DNA from: Caballeronia sordidicola
GTDB taxonomy: Bacteria; Pseudomonadota; Gammaproteobacteria; Burkholderiales; Burkholderiaceae
Assembly: GCF_000729995.1 (NCBI RefSeq)
Contig: NZ_JNFG01000028.1
Location: 1 to 64,000, forward strand
DNA length: 64,000 bases
Direction: 5' to 3'
Shown: positions 1 to 9,287 of the stretch, in pieces
Position numbering within the stretch: position 1 is the stretch's first letter
Layout of the letters: each line of letters begins with the position of its first letter
Program-made: the position numbers and the translations under genes
Notes under the pieces: generated by a model
Told to the model about the DNA's origin: nothing
Seen by the model: only the letters and a program-made list of their open reading frames with translations
Database searches by the model: none

Positions 1-42
1 ACCCTGAACCCCGCCCCCCCGTCCACCGGCGCGAGCGAAAAC

Positions 43-1209
43 CTAATGGGCTCGGCAATCGCAATCATCGCCGTGGTCATGGTGATCGTGGTCATGATCA
101 TCTTCATCCATCTCCCACGACGGAAACGGGTCGGCTAACCCCCCCTCCGACGCTTGCTTCCACTCCTCATCGGTGACAAGACACGCGCCGAAAGCCGCGC
201 GCCAATGCGACTCGTCCAGGCCGGTTCCGATCATCGCCAGTTCCTGCCGCCGGTCGCCAATAGCCATATCGTCCGCATCGCCGTACCAGTCCGCTGCAAT
301 TTCAGCTTCCAGCTCCGCATCGCCGGTCGGCCATTCGCTGCGCTCCTGCGCCGCCCACCACATGCCCGCTGGACCATGCCGCAACGCGCCGCCCGCTTGC
401 GACAACGAGCCGCCAATATCACTACGCGTTGCCAGCCAGAAAAAGCCCTTGCAACGCAATACGCCAGGCCATTCCTGATGCACCAGCGCCCACAGCCGTT
501 CGGGATGAAACGGCCGGCGCGCGCGATATACAAAACCACCGATATCGGAATCGGCAGACTCCGGCAGCGCATCCGGATCGGCGTTCAGCATCGCCAGCCA
601 GCCGGGCGCGCTCGACGTCGCATCGAAGTCGAAGCGGTCCGTGTTCACCAAGTCGCTCGCCGGCACCGCACCTTGGTGGGCATCGATCAGCTCCGCGCGC
701 GGATTGAGCGCATGCAGGATGCGCCGGAGTTTGGCGAGTGTGTCGGTATCGACGAGATCCGTCTTGTTGATCACGATCACATCGCAGAACTCGATCTGCG
801 CGATCAGCACTTCCACCACCGTGCGGTCGTCTTGTTCGCCGCTTGGTTCGTCGTTGCCCAAGCCGCGCTCGCTCAGCGCATCCGTCGACGCGTAGTCGCG
901 CGAAAAGCTTTCCGCGTCGACGACGGTCACGATCGTGTCGAGGTGCGCGATGTCGTTATCGAAGACCAAGCTTTCGGCGATCACCTGCGGGTCGTCGGTA
1001 CCGGACGCTTCCACCACGATCGCGTCGAAGCGACCTTCAGCAGCGGCGTTGTTGATTTCACTCGATAGATCGTCAATGCGGCCGCGAACAACCGCGATGG
1101 ACGTGTCGGCATGATGCGCGAGCAGATGGTCGAGCAGCGTGGTCTTGCCTACGCCTGGCAAACCGGCAAGCACGGTAACGGGCAGGGGCTGATTCATCGC
1201 GTTTGGCAT
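43..1209 (-). CDS. CobW/COG0523-family GTPase, probable metallochaperone
   Basis: G3E-family GTPase of the CobW group, which bind GTP and help deliver metals (often zinc or cobalt). The Walker A motif GLPGVGKTT lies within the first 25 residues, NKTDL is the base-specificity motif, and the C-terminus is a His/Asp-rich tail (several HDHD-type repeats ending in CDCRAH) fit for metal binding. A CobW C-terminal domain lies between these parts. The usual CxCC motif between the switch regions is absent: the sequence runs from the first strand after Walker A straight into the SSEINNAAAEGRFD helix, so a metal-site segment appears deleted. The start is uncertain: ATGs at 1209 and 1197 precede the Walker motif closely, and a TTG at 1263 would add 18 residues after a possible GAGGCGGG ribosome-binding site. 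Family assignment is firm, the metal is unknown. Confidence 0.85.
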   Translation of the reverse strand: MPNAMNQPLPVTVLAGLPGVGKTTLLDHLLAHHADTSIAVVRGRIDDLSSEINNAAAEGRFDAIVVEASGTDDPQVIAESLVFDNDIAHLDTIVTVVDAESFSRDYASTDALSERGLGNDEPSGEQDDRTVVEVLIAQIEFCDVIVINKTDLVDTDTLAKLRRILHALNPRAELIDAHQGAVPASDLVNTDRFDFDATSSAPGWLAMLNADPDALPESADSDIGGFVYRARRPFHPERLWALVHQEWPGVLRCKGFFWLATRSDIGGSLSQAGGALRHGPAGMWWAAQERSEWPTGDAELEAEIAADWYGDADDMAIGDRRQELAMIGTGLDESHWRAAFGACLVTDEEWKQASEGGLADPFPSWEMDEDDHDHDHHDHGDDCDCRAH

Positions 1210-1396
1210 CGAAAGAGGGCGCGTAGTCGCGCGAGCGGCCGCTGAAAACGGTGGCGCTTTCAAGAAAACCCGCCTCAGGTATCGGCGAGCTGGAACGCGG
1301 AATTGTGCATCAAACGCGGCTGGAACGCCGCGCCATGCGATGAAAAACAGAAGAAGCGGGACGAACCAAAACGAAACGAAGGGAAGCGAACCTGAA

Positions 1397-1846
1397 TCAG
1401 CGCGATGCCGTCAGCAACTTCCACTTGCCCAGGATATTGATGATCTGCCTGGAGTACTGATCACGCAGCGACGGCGTTTCCGAGTGATAGGCGCCGACCG
1501 CTTGCCACGTGTTGCCATACTTGTTCATCTTCTGGCGCAAATGCCACGCGGCAATATAGACCGACTTGCACGGCTGCATCAGCGTGGTGGTCGAGATGCC
1601 GTACTGCGCGAGCTGCGTCAGGTGGACCGAATTGATCTGCATCAGACCATAGTCGATGGAACCGTTCGCGTTCTTGTTCATTGCGTCCGGCTGGTTGTGC
1701 GACTCCTGCCACGCGATCGCCCGCAGGATCAGCGGATTGACCTTTTGATACTTGGCGGCTTCATCGAAACAGTCGGCGTGCGCCGGCGCGGCTGCCAGCA
1801 AGGCGCCGAAACCAATCGCAAAGAGTCGCAAAAAAATTTTCATCAT
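1397..1846 (-). CDS. Secreted lytic transglycosylase (SLT/IagB-VirB1 type)
   Basis: Small periplasmic peptidoglycan lytic transglycosylase. A signal peptide (MMKIFLRLFAIGFGALLAAAPAHA) leads into a short SLT domain with the catalytic glutamate in AWQESHN, the YGLMQIN substrate-cleft motif and the GAYHS motif. At about 150 residues it is the size of IagB/PilT/VirB1-like enzymes that open local gaps in the wall for secretion machines or pili. It lies upstream of and opposite to the type II secretion operon, so a role in fitting that machine through the wall is possible but inferred. The start was chosen at the ATG pair 1846/1843 because the signal peptide begins there; the longer reading frame to 1882 adds only non-signal residues. 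Confidence 0.88.
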   Translation of the reverse strand: MMKIFLRLFAIGFGALLAAAPAHADCFDEAAKYQKVNPLILRAIAWQESHNQPDAMNKNANGSIDYGLMQINSVHLTQLAQYGISTTTLMQPCKSVYIAAWHLRQKMNKYGNTWQAVGAYHSETPSLRDQYSRQIINILGKWKLLTASR

Positions 1847-2485
1847 TGTTGGGTACCACCTGATCGACTGTGCGCCCTGCACCCGCAGACTGCTGCGGTA
1901 AAGACGCCACTCTCAGCAAAACCGGGTAACACCCGGCAAAACTAGGTAAGACTCTGTAAACACGGGAAAACCCGCCCGCATTTTGCACGTCCAGCGCGCC
2001 GAAGCGCTCGTATCATACCGGCAGACTATTGCGTTTTAAATTTGACGTTCCGACATAGTCAAGCCATGTGACGCCAATACATGAAAGGTAATAGAAAGTT
2101 AGACTAATCTGCCGCGTCTGCCTTTATAACGGCACGAAACTCAAATTGCTCTACTGTACGGGCGAAAACGAACAAATATGACAAATCAACCTCTTCGCTA
2201 TATGGAAAGGGCTGAGTAAGGGTCAAGACGCATGGGTTTTATCTGAAGTTTTATTTTGAGATTTGTGATGCTCAAATATTTAAGGAGCATCGGCCAAGGA
2301 TTAGTACATTTGTGACAAACCTGACACGAAAAGCTGCTATGGTTCACGTTTTTGGGTTATGGCATTGCCCGGGCAACGGCCCTGGAAACGTCTGTTTTAA
2401 GCCTTCGTGGTGTTAAAAGCGTCGAAAGACACGCAACACGACCGGCTTGCACCGACGTGATCAGCAGGTCTAGACATCACACTCC
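1847..2485. other. Divergent intergenic region between the transglycosylase gene and gspD
   Basis: About 640 bases without a convincing ORF. It is clearly richer in A+T than the flanking genes, especially 2030-2340, as expected for a promoter region serving both directions. A run of GGTAA/GGGTAAC-like short repeats sits near 1920-1970. I could not place a well-spaced sigma-70 promoter for gspD: TTGTGA at 2310 and TATGGT at 2338 are 22 bases apart. Confidence 0.5.
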
Positions 2486-4912
2486 ATGAGAAGAAAACGT
2501 ATGGCATTGCGCCGTGTTGCGACCGCTTTGCTGGTGGCCGGTCTCGTCACCACGCAAATTGCGCACGCACAGGTGACACTGAATTTCGTCAATGCGGATA
2601 TCGATCAGGTCGCGAAAGCGATCGGCGCAGCGACTGGGAAGACGATCATCGTCGACCCACGCGTCAAAGGTCAGTTGAATCTCGTATCGGAAAATCCGGT
2701 GCCAGAGGATCAGGCTTTGAAAACGCTGCAGTCGGCATTGAGAATGCAGGGCTTCGCACTCGTGCAAGATCACGGTGTGCTCAAAGTCGTGCCCGAAGCC
2801 GACGCCAAGCTGCAGGGCGTGCCGACCTTTGTCGGCAATGCGCCCACCGCGAGAGGCGATCAGGTCATCACCCAGGTGTTCGAGCTGCACAACGAATCGG
2901 CCAACAACGTGTTGCCGGTCCTGCGTCCGCTGATCTCGCCGAACAACACGATCGCCGCTTATCCGGCGAATAACACGCTGGTCGTCACCGACTATGCCGA
3001 CAACGTGCGGCGCATCGCGAGCATTATCGCGGGCATCGACACAGCGGCGGGGCGGCAGGTCGACGTGGTGCCGCTGAAGAACGCGAATGCGCTCGACGTT
3101 GCCGAACAGCTGAACAAGCTGCTCGATCCGGGCTCGATAGGCAGCACCGACGCCACGCTGAAAGTCACCGTCACCGCCGATCCGCGCACGAACTCGCTGA
3201 TGCTGCGCGCGTCCAGCGGCGCACGGCTCGCAGCCGCCAAGCAGCTTGCGCACAAGCTCGACGCGGCTACCACCCAGCCGGGCAACATGCACGTGGTCTC
3301 CCTGCGCAACGCTGACGCAACGCGCCTCGCCAAAACCCTGCGCGCGATGATGGGCAAGGGCGGCGACAGCTCGTCTTCGTCGTCGGGGTCCGGGTCTTCG
3401 AGCGGTTCAGGTTCGTTTGGCTCGAACGGTTCCAGTTCGTCCACCGGCACGAGCGGCACACCGCCGCTGCCGAGCGGACTCGGCAGCAGCAGTTCGTCGT
3501 CGGGCAGCAATCCGATGGCGGGCGGCGGCCAGAGCAAGGACTCTGGCTTCGGCAACAACGACAACAGCAGTTCCAGCGATTCACCCGGCAACGGCATGAT
3601 CCAGGCCGACACGGCCACCAACTCGCTGATCATTACCGCGTCCGATCCGGTATATCGCAACTTGCGCGCGGTGATCGACCAGCTCGATGCACGCCGTGCG
3701 CAGGTTTATATCGAAGCGCTGATCGTGGAACTGTCCGCAACGACGGGCGCGAATCTCGGCATTCAGTGGCAGGGGGCGCTGCTTTCTCAAGGTGGCAACA
3801 ACGGCATTTACGGCAACTCGAACCTGGGCACGGGCACGTCGAGCATCGTCGATTTGACGGCAGCCGGCGCCACGGTCGCGAACAATCCGGCGTCGCTTGC
3901 AGGTCAGACGAACATCCTCGCGCAAGGGCTCAACATCGGCCTGCTGCACAAGTTCGGCAACTTCTTCGGTCTGGGCGGTTTGCTCCAGGCGCTGTCGACA
4001 TCGTCGGATGCGAACATCCTGTCCACGCCTAACCTCATCACGCTGGATAACGAGGAAGCGAAGATCGTGGTTGGCCAGAACGTGCCGGTGGTAACCGGTT
4101 CGTATGCGACACCGACCGCCAATACCGGCACGTCGGTCTCAGCGTTCAATACGTTCGACCGGCGCGACGTGGGCGTGACGCTGCATGTGAAACCGCAGAT
4201 CACGACAGGCGGCATCCTGAAGCTCCAGCTCTATCAGGAAGACTCCAGCGTCGATACCACCACGACCAACAATCCCGGCGGCGTGACGATCAACACGCGC
4301 TCGATCCAGTCGACCATCCTGGCGGACGATGGTGAAATCGTCGTGCTCGGCGGCTTGATGCAGGACCAGTATTCGACGAGCAACAGCAAAGTACCGCTGC
4401 TTGGCGATATCCCGTGGATTGGCCAGCTGTTCCGCAGCGAAGCGAAGACGCGGACGAAGACCAACCTGATGGTGTTCCTGCGCCCGGTGATCGTGCGCGA
4501 TCAGGCGACCAGCTCGCAGATCTCCAACGATCGCTACGAAAACCTGCGTCAGCAACAATACAACTCGACCTCCGATAACCGCATCGAGAAGGATAAGGAC
4601 GTTCCGGTCCTGCCGCCGGCGCCGATCGGTCCGAGCCAGGGCGGCGTGCCGTCGCAGAACTTGTTCGACTGGAACAACATGACACGCTCGCCGTCGCAGG
4701 GTGGCAGCGCGACGTTGCCGCAGGTACCGCAACCGAAGATGCAGGATCAACAAGGGCAGTACCAGGGCCAGCAGCAGTACCAGACGGCGCAGCCGCCGGT
4801 ACAGGGCCAAGGGCAAAACCAGGGCCAGCCTGCGAACGTGAACAATTACGCTGTGCCGAATAACTCGGCGCCGGGCGTGCCGCTGAACAGCAACACAGGA
4901 GTGCAGCCGTGA
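2486..4912 (+). CDS. gspD: Type II secretion system secretin GspD
   Basis: Outer-membrane secretin, the exit pore of the type II secretion system. It has a signal peptide ending AHA before QVTLNF, then N0, N1, N2 and N3 domains (roughly residues 30-420) and the secretin core with the VPVVTGSY segment and the GGLMQDQ region (about 500-680). The N3 domain is interrupted by a roughly 80-residue Ser/Gly-rich stretch (about 290-370). The last 130 residues are rich in Gln, Pro and Asn and include the S-domain region. At 808 residues it is longer than the usual 650-700 because of these two parts. It is the first gene of the gsp operon; its stop overlaps the GTG of gspE (GTGA). Confidence 0.97.
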   Translation: MRRKRMALRRVATALLVAGLVTTQIAHAQVTLNFVNADIDQVAKAIGAATGKTIIVDPRVKGQLNLVSENPVPEDQALKTLQSALRMQGFALVQDHGVLKVVPEADAKLQGVPTFVGNAPTARGDQVITQVFELHNESANNVLPVLRPLISPNNTIAAYPANNTLVVTDYADNVRRIASIIAGIDTAAGRQVDVVPLKNANALDVAEQLNKLLDPGSIGSTDATLKVTVTADPRTNSLMLRASSGARLAAAKQLAHKLDAATTQPGNMHVVSLRNADATRLAKTLRAMMGKGGDSSSSSSGSGSSSGSGSFGSNGSSSSTGTSGTPPLPSGLGSSSSSSGSNPMAGGGQSKDSGFGNNDNSSSSDSPGNGMIQADTATNSLIITASDPVYRNLRAVIDQLDARRAQVYIEALIVELSATTGANLGIQWQGALLSQGGNNGIYGNSNLGTGTSSIVDLTAAGATVANNPASLAGQTNILAQGLNIGLLHKFGNFFGLGGLLQALSTSSDANILSTPNLITLDNEEAKIVVGQNVPVVTGSYATPTANTGTSVSAFNTFDRRDVGVTLHVKPQITTGGILKLQLYQEDSSVDTTTTNNPGGVTINTRSIQSTILADDGEIVVLGGLMQDQYSTSNSKVPLLGDIPWIGQLFRSEAKTRTKTNLMVFLRPVIVRDQATSSQISNDRYENLRQQQYNSTSDNRIEKDKDVPVLPPAPIGPSQGGVPSQNLFDWNNMTRSPSQGGSATLPQVPQPKMQDQQGQYQGQQQYQTAQPPVQGQGQNQGQPANVNNYAVPNNSAPGVPLNSNTGVQP

Positions 4913-6396
4913 GCACGCTGAGTGCGTCCGTCGCCAACATTGCCACAAGCACGCCGTCGCCGCTCGCGGCACGGCTGATCCCGTACGCGTTCGCGCGGAC
5001 CGGACAGATCCTGGTGGCGCATCAGCACGCGGACAGCATCGAAGTGTGGATCAGCGATAAAACCAGCGACGCGGCACTCGCCGAAGTCGCTCGCAACTTT
5101 GGCGCGCTTTCCATCGTGCGTTTGCCGGTGGCCGAGCTTTCGGCTGCGATCAATTCGGCGTACTCACGCAATGACGGCAGCGCGGCGCAGGTCGTGGGCG
5201 AAGTGGAAGGCGAAGTCGATCTGTCGCGGCTGATGCAGGACATTCCCGAAATTGAGGATTTGCTCGAATCGGAAGACGACGCGCCGATCATCCGCATGAT
5301 CAATGCGCTGCTGACACAGGCAGCGCGCGAACAGGCGTCGGATATTCATATCGAACCGTTCGAGACGTCTTCGGTGGTGCGCTTTCGTGTCGATGGCACC
5401 TTGCGCGACGTCGTGCGCCCGAAGAAGGCGCTGCATGGCGCGCTGATCTCCCGTATCAAGATCATGGCGCAACTGGACATTGCGGAAAAGCGGCTGCCGC
5501 AGGATGGCCGCATTACGTTGCGCGTCGGCGGCCGGCCGGTGGACGTGCGTGTGTCCACGCTGCCGACCGGTCATGGCGAACGCGCGGTCCTGCGTCTGCT
5601 GGAAAAGGACGCGCAGCGGCTGAACCTCGAAACGCTGGGTATGGCCCGCGACACGCTGGGTCACTTCGACAAGCTGATCGGCCGACCGCACGGCATCGTG
5701 CTTGTAACTGGCCCGACCGGTTCCGGCAAGACAACCACTCTTTATGCCGCCATGTCGCGGCTCGAAACCGCCACCACCAACATCATGACGGTGGAAGATC
5801 CGATCGAATACGATCTGGGCGGGATCGGTCAGACGCAGGTGAACGAGCGCATTGGCATGACCTTCGCGCGCGCGTTGCGATCCATCCTGCGGCAGGATCC
5901 GGACATCATCATGATCGGGGAAATCCGCGATCTGGAAACGGCGCAAATTGCTGTGCAGGCATCGTTGACCGGTCACCTCGTGCTCGCAACGCTGCACACG
6001 AACGATGCGGCATCGGCTGTCACGCGTCTCACCGACATGGGCGTCGAGCCGTATCTGCTGGCGTCGTCATTGCTCGGCGTGCTCGCGCAGCGGCTGGTGC
6101 GGCAATTGTGTCCCGTGTGCAAGGAAGAGCGCTCGGAAGACGGGCACATTCATTGGCATGCAGTCGGCTGCGATAAGTGCGGCAACACGGGTTATGCGGG
6201 ACGTCGCGGCGTGTACGAACTGCTGCTGCTCGACGATTCTATTCGCGCGCTGATTCATCGGAATGCATCGGATGCCGAAATTTTGACGGCCGGCCGCGCG
6301 CAGGGAATGCGCACGCTGCGCGAAGATGCAAACCGGTGGCTCGCGACCGGCGCAACGTCGCTGGAAGAGGTGCTGCGCGTGACGGGCGGAGATTAA
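4909..6396 (+). CDS. gspE: Type II secretion ATPase GspE
   Basis: Cytoplasmic ATPase that powers pseudopilus assembly. The N1E-like domain is followed by the N2E and RecA-like domain with Walker A GPTGSGKTTTLY at about residue 268, the Asp box and Walker B DPDIIMIGEIRD, and the His box. A tetracysteine zinc module (CPVC...CDKC, about 402-425) is typical of GspE/PilB ATPases. The length of 495 residues is normal. The GTG start overlaps the gspD stop by four bases, indicating translational coupling. The partner at the membrane would be GspL, encoded later in the operon. Confidence 0.97.
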   Translation: MSTLSASVANIATSTPSPLAARLIPYAFARTGQILVAHQHADSIEVWISDKTSDAALAEVARNFGALSIVRLPVAELSAAINSAYSRNDGSAAQVVGEVEGEVDLSRLMQDIPEIEDLLESEDDAPIIRMINALLTQAAREQASDIHIEPFETSSVVRFRVDGTLRDVVRPKKALHGALISRIKIMAQLDIAEKRLPQDGRITLRVGGRPVDVRVSTLPTGHGERAVLRLLEKDAQRLNLETLGMARDTLGHFDKLIGRPHGIVLVTGPTGSGKTTTLYAAMSRLETATTNIMTVEDPIEYDLGGIGQTQVNERIGMTFARALRSILRQDPDIIMIGEIRDLETAQIAVQASLTGHLVLATLHTNDAASAVTRLTDMGVEPYLLASSLLGVLAQRLVRQLCPVCKEERSEDGHIHWHAVGCDKCGNTGYAGRRGVYELLLLDDSIRALIHRNASDAEILTAGRAQGMRTLREDANRWLATGATSLEEVLRVTGGD

Positions 6397-6402
6397 ACAT
6401 CC

Positions 6403-7620
6403 ATGCCGGCGTTTCGTTTCGAGGCAATCGATCAGGCGGGCAAGTCGCAGAAAGGCGTACTCGATGCCGACAGCGCCCGTGCCGCTCGCAGCCAACTGAG
6501 GACGCAGGGGCTGACGCCGCTGGTGGTCGAAGCGGCGGCTACTCGCACGCGGGGTGAGCGCAAACAGCGGTTATCGCTGGGGAAACGCTTGTCGCAACGC
6601 GAGCAGGCCATTCTCACGCGACAAATCGCCAGCTTGCTGACAGCGGGTCTGCCGCTCGGCGAAACGCTTTCGGTGCTGACCGAGCAATCGGAGCGCGATT
6701 ACGTTCGCGAGTTGATGGCCGCCATCCGCGGCGAAGTGCTCGGCGGTCATTCGTTCGCGAATGCATTGGCGGAACATCCGCGCGATTTCCCGGAGATTTA
6801 CCGCGCGCTGGTGGCCGCCGGGGAACATACCGGCAAGCTAGGACTGGTGCTGTCGCGGCTCGCGGACTACATCGAACAACGCAATGCGCTGAAGCAGAAG
6901 ATCGTGCTCGCGTTTACCTATCCCGCGATCGTCACGCTGATCGCGTTCGGGATTGTCACGTTCCTGCTGAGTTACGTGGTGCCGCAAGTGGTGAACGTGT
7001 TCGCCAGCACAAAACAGGCGCTGCCGTTCCTCACCATCGCGATGATGGCGCTCTCCGGCTTCGTGCGGAACTGGTGGTGGGCCGGGCTCATCGGGGTGGC
7101 GCTGCTGAGCTGGTTCATCAAGAACCTGCTCGCGCGGCCTGGGCCGCGCATGGCGTTCGATCGCTGGCTGCTCACCGCGCCGCTGCTCGGCAAACTCGTG
7201 CGTGGCTATAACACCGTGCGTTTCGCCAGCACGCTCGCGATCCTGACAGCGGCCGGCGTGCCGATCCTCCGCGCGCTGCAGGCTGCGGGCGAAACGCTGA
7301 GCAACCGGGCGATGAGCGCGAACGTCGATGACGCGATCATCCGTGTGCGCGAAGGCACATCGCTGTCGCGGGCGCTCGGCAACACCCGGACGTTTCCGCC
7401 TGTGCTGGTGCATCTGATCCGCTCGGGCGAAGCCACCGGCGACGTCACCACCATGCTCGACCGCGCGTCGGAAGGCGAATCGCGCGAACTCGAACGCCGC
7501 ACGATGTTTCTCACGAGCCTGCTGGAACCGCTGCTGATCCTTGCGATGGGTGGCATCGTGCTGGTGATCGTGCTGGCGGTGATGCTGCCGATCATCGAAT
7601 TGAATAATCTGGTGCAGTGA
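6403..7620 (+). CDS. gspF: Type II secretion inner-membrane platform protein GspF
   Basis: Polytopic inner-membrane protein of the assembly platform. It has two GspF/T2SSF domains (about residues 70-195 and 275-400) each followed by hydrophobic segments, with transmembrane helices near 170-195, 215-240 and 375-400. The GxxPLxETLSVL motif and the typical N-terminal sequence MPAFRFEAIDQAGK are present. It starts six bases after gspE. Its 405 residues match the family norm. Confidence 0.97.
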   Translation: MPAFRFEAIDQAGKSQKGVLDADSARAARSQLRTQGLTPLVVEAAATRTRGERKQRLSLGKRLSQREQAILTRQIASLLTAGLPLGETLSVLTEQSERDYVRELMAAIRGEVLGGHSFANALAEHPRDFPEIYRALVAAGEHTGKLGLVLSRLADYIEQRNALKQKIVLAFTYPAIVTLIAFGIVTFLLSYVVPQVVNVFASTKQALPFLTIAMMALSGFVRNWWWAGLIGVALLSWFIKNLLARPGPRMAFDRWLLTAPLLGKLVRGYNTVRFASTLAILTAAGVPILRALQAAGETLSNRAMSANVDDAIIRVREGTSLSRALGNTRTFPPVLVHLIRSGEATGDVTTMLDRASEGESRELERRTMFLTSLLEPLLILAMGGIVLVIVLAVMLPIIELNNLVQ

Positions 7621-7633
7621 ACAAGCCCATCCC

Positions 7634-8044
7634 ATGAATGCATTCCAGACCCGCCTGCTATCGCTCATCGCGCTCGCCATTTTTTGCGCGACGCTGACGT
7701 GGTGGGTCATCACGCTGACGACTCATCAGAGTGCGCCGTTGCCCGCGGCCGCGGCAGGGCGCGCGCCGTCGGTTGAACAGGCGGCTACGTTGTTCGGCGG
7801 CCAGTTGCATCAGCAGAACCAGGACGTGCGCCTGTTCGGGATCCTCTCGCTGCAACACGGCGCGGCGGCGATCGTGAGCTACGGGGGCGAGCCTGCGCGC
7901 GCGATCTCGCTGGGCGGGCCGCTGACGCCGGGCGTGACGATCCAGGAAGTGCGCTCGCGCTCGATCATCATCGATAGAAAGGGCAAACGCTCCGAAGTGT
8001 TCCTTCCGCCGAACGCGCCCGGCCCGACCATTTATGTGCGCTGA
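7634..8044 (+). CDS. gspC: Short GspC-like type II secretion protein
   Basis: Bitopic inner-membrane protein with one N-terminal transmembrane helix (about residues 8-30) and a periplasmic homology-region-like domain (about 45-115, containing LFGxLSL and a late IIxDRKGKRSEVFL strand). This is the part that touches the N0 domain of the secretin. At 136 residues it is about half the usual GspC and has no PDZ or coiled-coil C-terminal domain. Its place between gspF and gspG fits the Burkholderia gene order. The hydrophobic helix plus HR pattern supports gspC, though sequence similarity to enterobacterial GspC is low. Confidence 0.8.
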   Translation: MNAFQTRLLSLIALAIFCATLTWWVITLTTHQSAPLPAAAAGRAPSVEQAATLFGGQLHQQNQDVRLFGILSLQHGAAAIVSYGGEPARAISLGGPLTPGVTIQEVRSRSIIIDRKGKRSEVFLPPNAPGPTIYVR

Positions 8045-8088
8045 AGCCGCCCAGGATCAAACGGATCGGACGGGGCGACGCTTACGAA

Positions 8089-8117
8089 GTGAAATCTGCC
8101 CAGGCGGGAGCTATAGA
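8089..8117 (+). promoter_or_regulatory. Candidate sigma-70 promoter for gspG
   Basis: GTGAAA (8089-8094) and TATAGA (8112-8117) are separated by 17 bases in the 200-base gap between gspC and gspG, the largest gap inside the operon. A second promoter here would allow the major pseudopilin to be made in excess over the rest of the machine. The -35 is weak, so this is a motif-based call only. Confidence 0.4.
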
Positions 8118-8245
8118 ATGCTTGCCTGCCCGCAACGACTGTTGATTGTTCTGACGAATGGTCGAGCGAGGGCGGCGCACGGGCATCGAACATCATGTCG
8201 GGCCTGAGCGCTGTAACGACATCAATTGGAAAGGAAGACCAAGTC

Positions 8246-8731
8246 ATGCAAATGTGGATGAAGCGCCGCTACGAACTCCAGACGGCGCAAGGCAGCCGGG
8301 GCACTCCAGGCGCGCGTCGCCAGCGCGGTTTCACGCTGATCGAAATCATGGTCGTGATCGCGATTCTCGGTATTCTCGCCGCGTTGATCGTGCCCAAGAT
8401 CATGAGCCGTCCGGACGAGGCGCGACGGGTGGCGGCGAAGGCGGATATTGGCTCGATCATGCAGTCGCTGAATCTTTATCGACTCGATAACGGCCGCTAT
8501 CCTACCCAGGAGCAGGGGCTGCACGCACTGGTCGAGAAGCCGACCACCGAGCCGATCCCGAACAACTGGAAAGGCGGCGGTTATATGGATCGCGTTCCAG
8601 TCGACCCGTGGGGCAAGGAATATCAATTCCTGAACCCGGGCGTGCACGGCGAAGTGGACGTATTCAGCTATGGCGCGGACAGCAAACCGGGCGGTGAGGG
8701 CAATGACGCCGACATCGGCTCCTGGCAATAG
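8246..8731 (+). CDS. gspG: Type II secretion major pseudopilin GspG
   Basis: Major pseudopilin that polymerises into the periplasmic piston. A basic leader ending RQRG is followed by FTLIEIMVVIAILGILAALI, the class III (prepilin peptidase) site with Glu at +5. The globular part has the conserved YRLDNGRYPTQEQGL segment and the C-terminal calcium-loop motif GEVDVFSYGADSKPGGEGNDADIGSW. The ATG at 8246 was chosen over the upstream 8195 because GGAAAGGA lies just before it. The leader is unusually long (about 27 residues). Confidence 0.97.
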   Translation: MQMWMKRRYELQTAQGSRGTPGARRQRGFTLIEIMVVIAILGILAALIVPKIMSRPDEARRVAAKADIGSIMQSLNLYRLDNGRYPTQEQGLHALVEKPTTEPIPNNWKGGGYMDRVPVDPWGKEYQFLNPGVHGEVDVFSYGADSKPGGEGNDADIGSWQ

Positions 8732-8774
8732 GCTCTTTAGCGTCTTCTTGCCCCTTTAACAGAAGCCAATCGAC

Positions 8775-9287
8775 GTGAACACGCAGCACAGGCAGGACTG
8801 TCCAGCACCCGAGGCGCCGCGCCGCGCGAAGGTGCGGCCGCAGGCCGGCTTTACGCTGCTGGAAATGCTGGTGGTGCTGGTGATCGCGGGATTGCTGGTG
8901 TCGCTGGCGTCGGTGAAGCTCACGCGCAATCCGCGCACGGATCTGAACGAGGAAGCGCAGCGTCTCGCGCTCCTGCTCGAATCTGCGGGCGACGAAGCGC
9001 AGGTGCGGGCACGGCCTATTGCGTGGCTGCCGATTGAGGGCGGTTTTCGCTTCACTATCCGCACGGAAGACGGCTGGCGTCCATTACGCGACGACCTGCT
9101 GCGCCAGCGCCGCTGGGAAGGCGGCGTGACCGGCGTGACAATCCAGTACGCCGGTACGGATCAGTCCGCGGCGCAGGTGGTGTTCGGCACTGAAGCTATC
9201 GACACCCCGATGGAAGTGACGCTCGTTTCGGCGTCGGGCAGCGTGACGATCGTCGGCACCGGCAACGGCCGTTATCAGGTGCGCTGA
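8775..9287 (+). CDS. gspH: Type II secretion minor pseudopilin GspH
   Basis: Minor pseudopilin. It has a GTG start, a long basic leader, and the prepilin peptidase site QAG then FTLLEMLVVLVIAGLLVSLA with Glu+5. The C-terminal part has the GspH beta-sheet pattern (RARPIAWLP...GWRPL). Its stop overlaps the gspI start (ATGA-type junction at 9284-9290). The 170-residue length is usual. It is part of the pseudopilus below the I-J-K tip. Confidence 0.93.
   Translation: MNTQHRQDCPAPEAPRRAKVRPQAGFTLLEMLVVLVIAGLLVSLASVKLTRNPRTDLNEEAQRLALLLESAGDEAQVRARPIAWLPIEGGFRFTIRTEDGWRPLRDDLLRQRRWEGGVTGVTIQYAGTDQSAAQVVFGTEAIDTPMEVTLVSASGSVTIVGTGNGRYQVR

Noticed and set aside
1..42. C-rich stretch at the left edge
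   Set aside because: Too short and truncated to interpret.
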